Source: an uncultured bacterium (GTDB lineage Bacteria > Gemmatimonadota > Gemmatimonadetes > Palauibacterales > KS3-K002). Taken from it: a stretch of 6,019 nucleotides of DNA. Below the pieces are notes generated by a model. That model had not been told where the DNA came from. It was given only the letters and a program-made list of their open reading frames with translations, and searched no databases. A program made the position numbers and the translations under genes. The stretch spans positions 1 to 6,019 of the forward strand of contig CANPVY010000317.1 in the NCBI GenBank assembly GCA_947581845.1, given 5' to 3'. Each line of letters starts with the position of its first letter. The first letter of the stretch is position 1. Shown in pieces: positions 6,019-6,019 of the stretch.

Positions 6019-6019
6019 A

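Overview
The window is GC-rich (roughly two-thirds G+C by eye) and tightly packed, with all four convincing genes on the minus strand. The gene content suggests a high-GC free-living bacterium. The largest gene joins a SARP/BTAD-type regulator to a TolB-like plus TPR C-terminal half. I associate that C-terminal pairing with Gemmatimonadota and related phyla, where it also occurs on serine/threonine kinases. The phylum assignment is an inference, not shown by the sequence.

Layout in transcription order (right to left): (1) 6018-5377, the C-terminal half of a GTPase of the cyclic 2,3-diphosphoglycerate synthetase-like family, running off the right edge. (2) 5316-4168, a complete cytosolic M19 (renal dipeptidase-type) metallopeptidase with all expected metal and substrate residues. 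It starts at TTG behind a clear GAGGG ribosome-binding site, only 60 nt after the GTPase stop, so the two probably form an operon. (3) A gap of about 330 nt (4167-3835) with a candidate promoter, small inverted repeats and a short stretch of coding-like composition that may be a decayed or frameshifted small gene. (4) 3834-583, a protein of about 1083 residues: N-terminal winged helix plus BTAD, a very long Pro/Ala/Glu-rich linker, a basic cluster, one transmembrane helix, then a TolB-like domain and TPRs predicted outside the membrane. This is the layout of a one-step membrane regulator, analogous to CadC/ToxR but built on a SARP head. (5) 497-30, a small secreted protein with four cysteines and a C-terminal tail of four tandem FGPLQRH heptads, encoded by a 21-bp tandem repeat.

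How the parts may work together: the GTPase and dipeptidase look like a metabolic pair of unknown purpose. The membrane regulator and the small secreted repeat protein are adjacent and co-directional, 85 nt apart with no strong terminator between them, so they may be co-transcribed. A functional link between them is a hypothesis only. No RNA genes, CRISPR arrays or mobile elements were seen.
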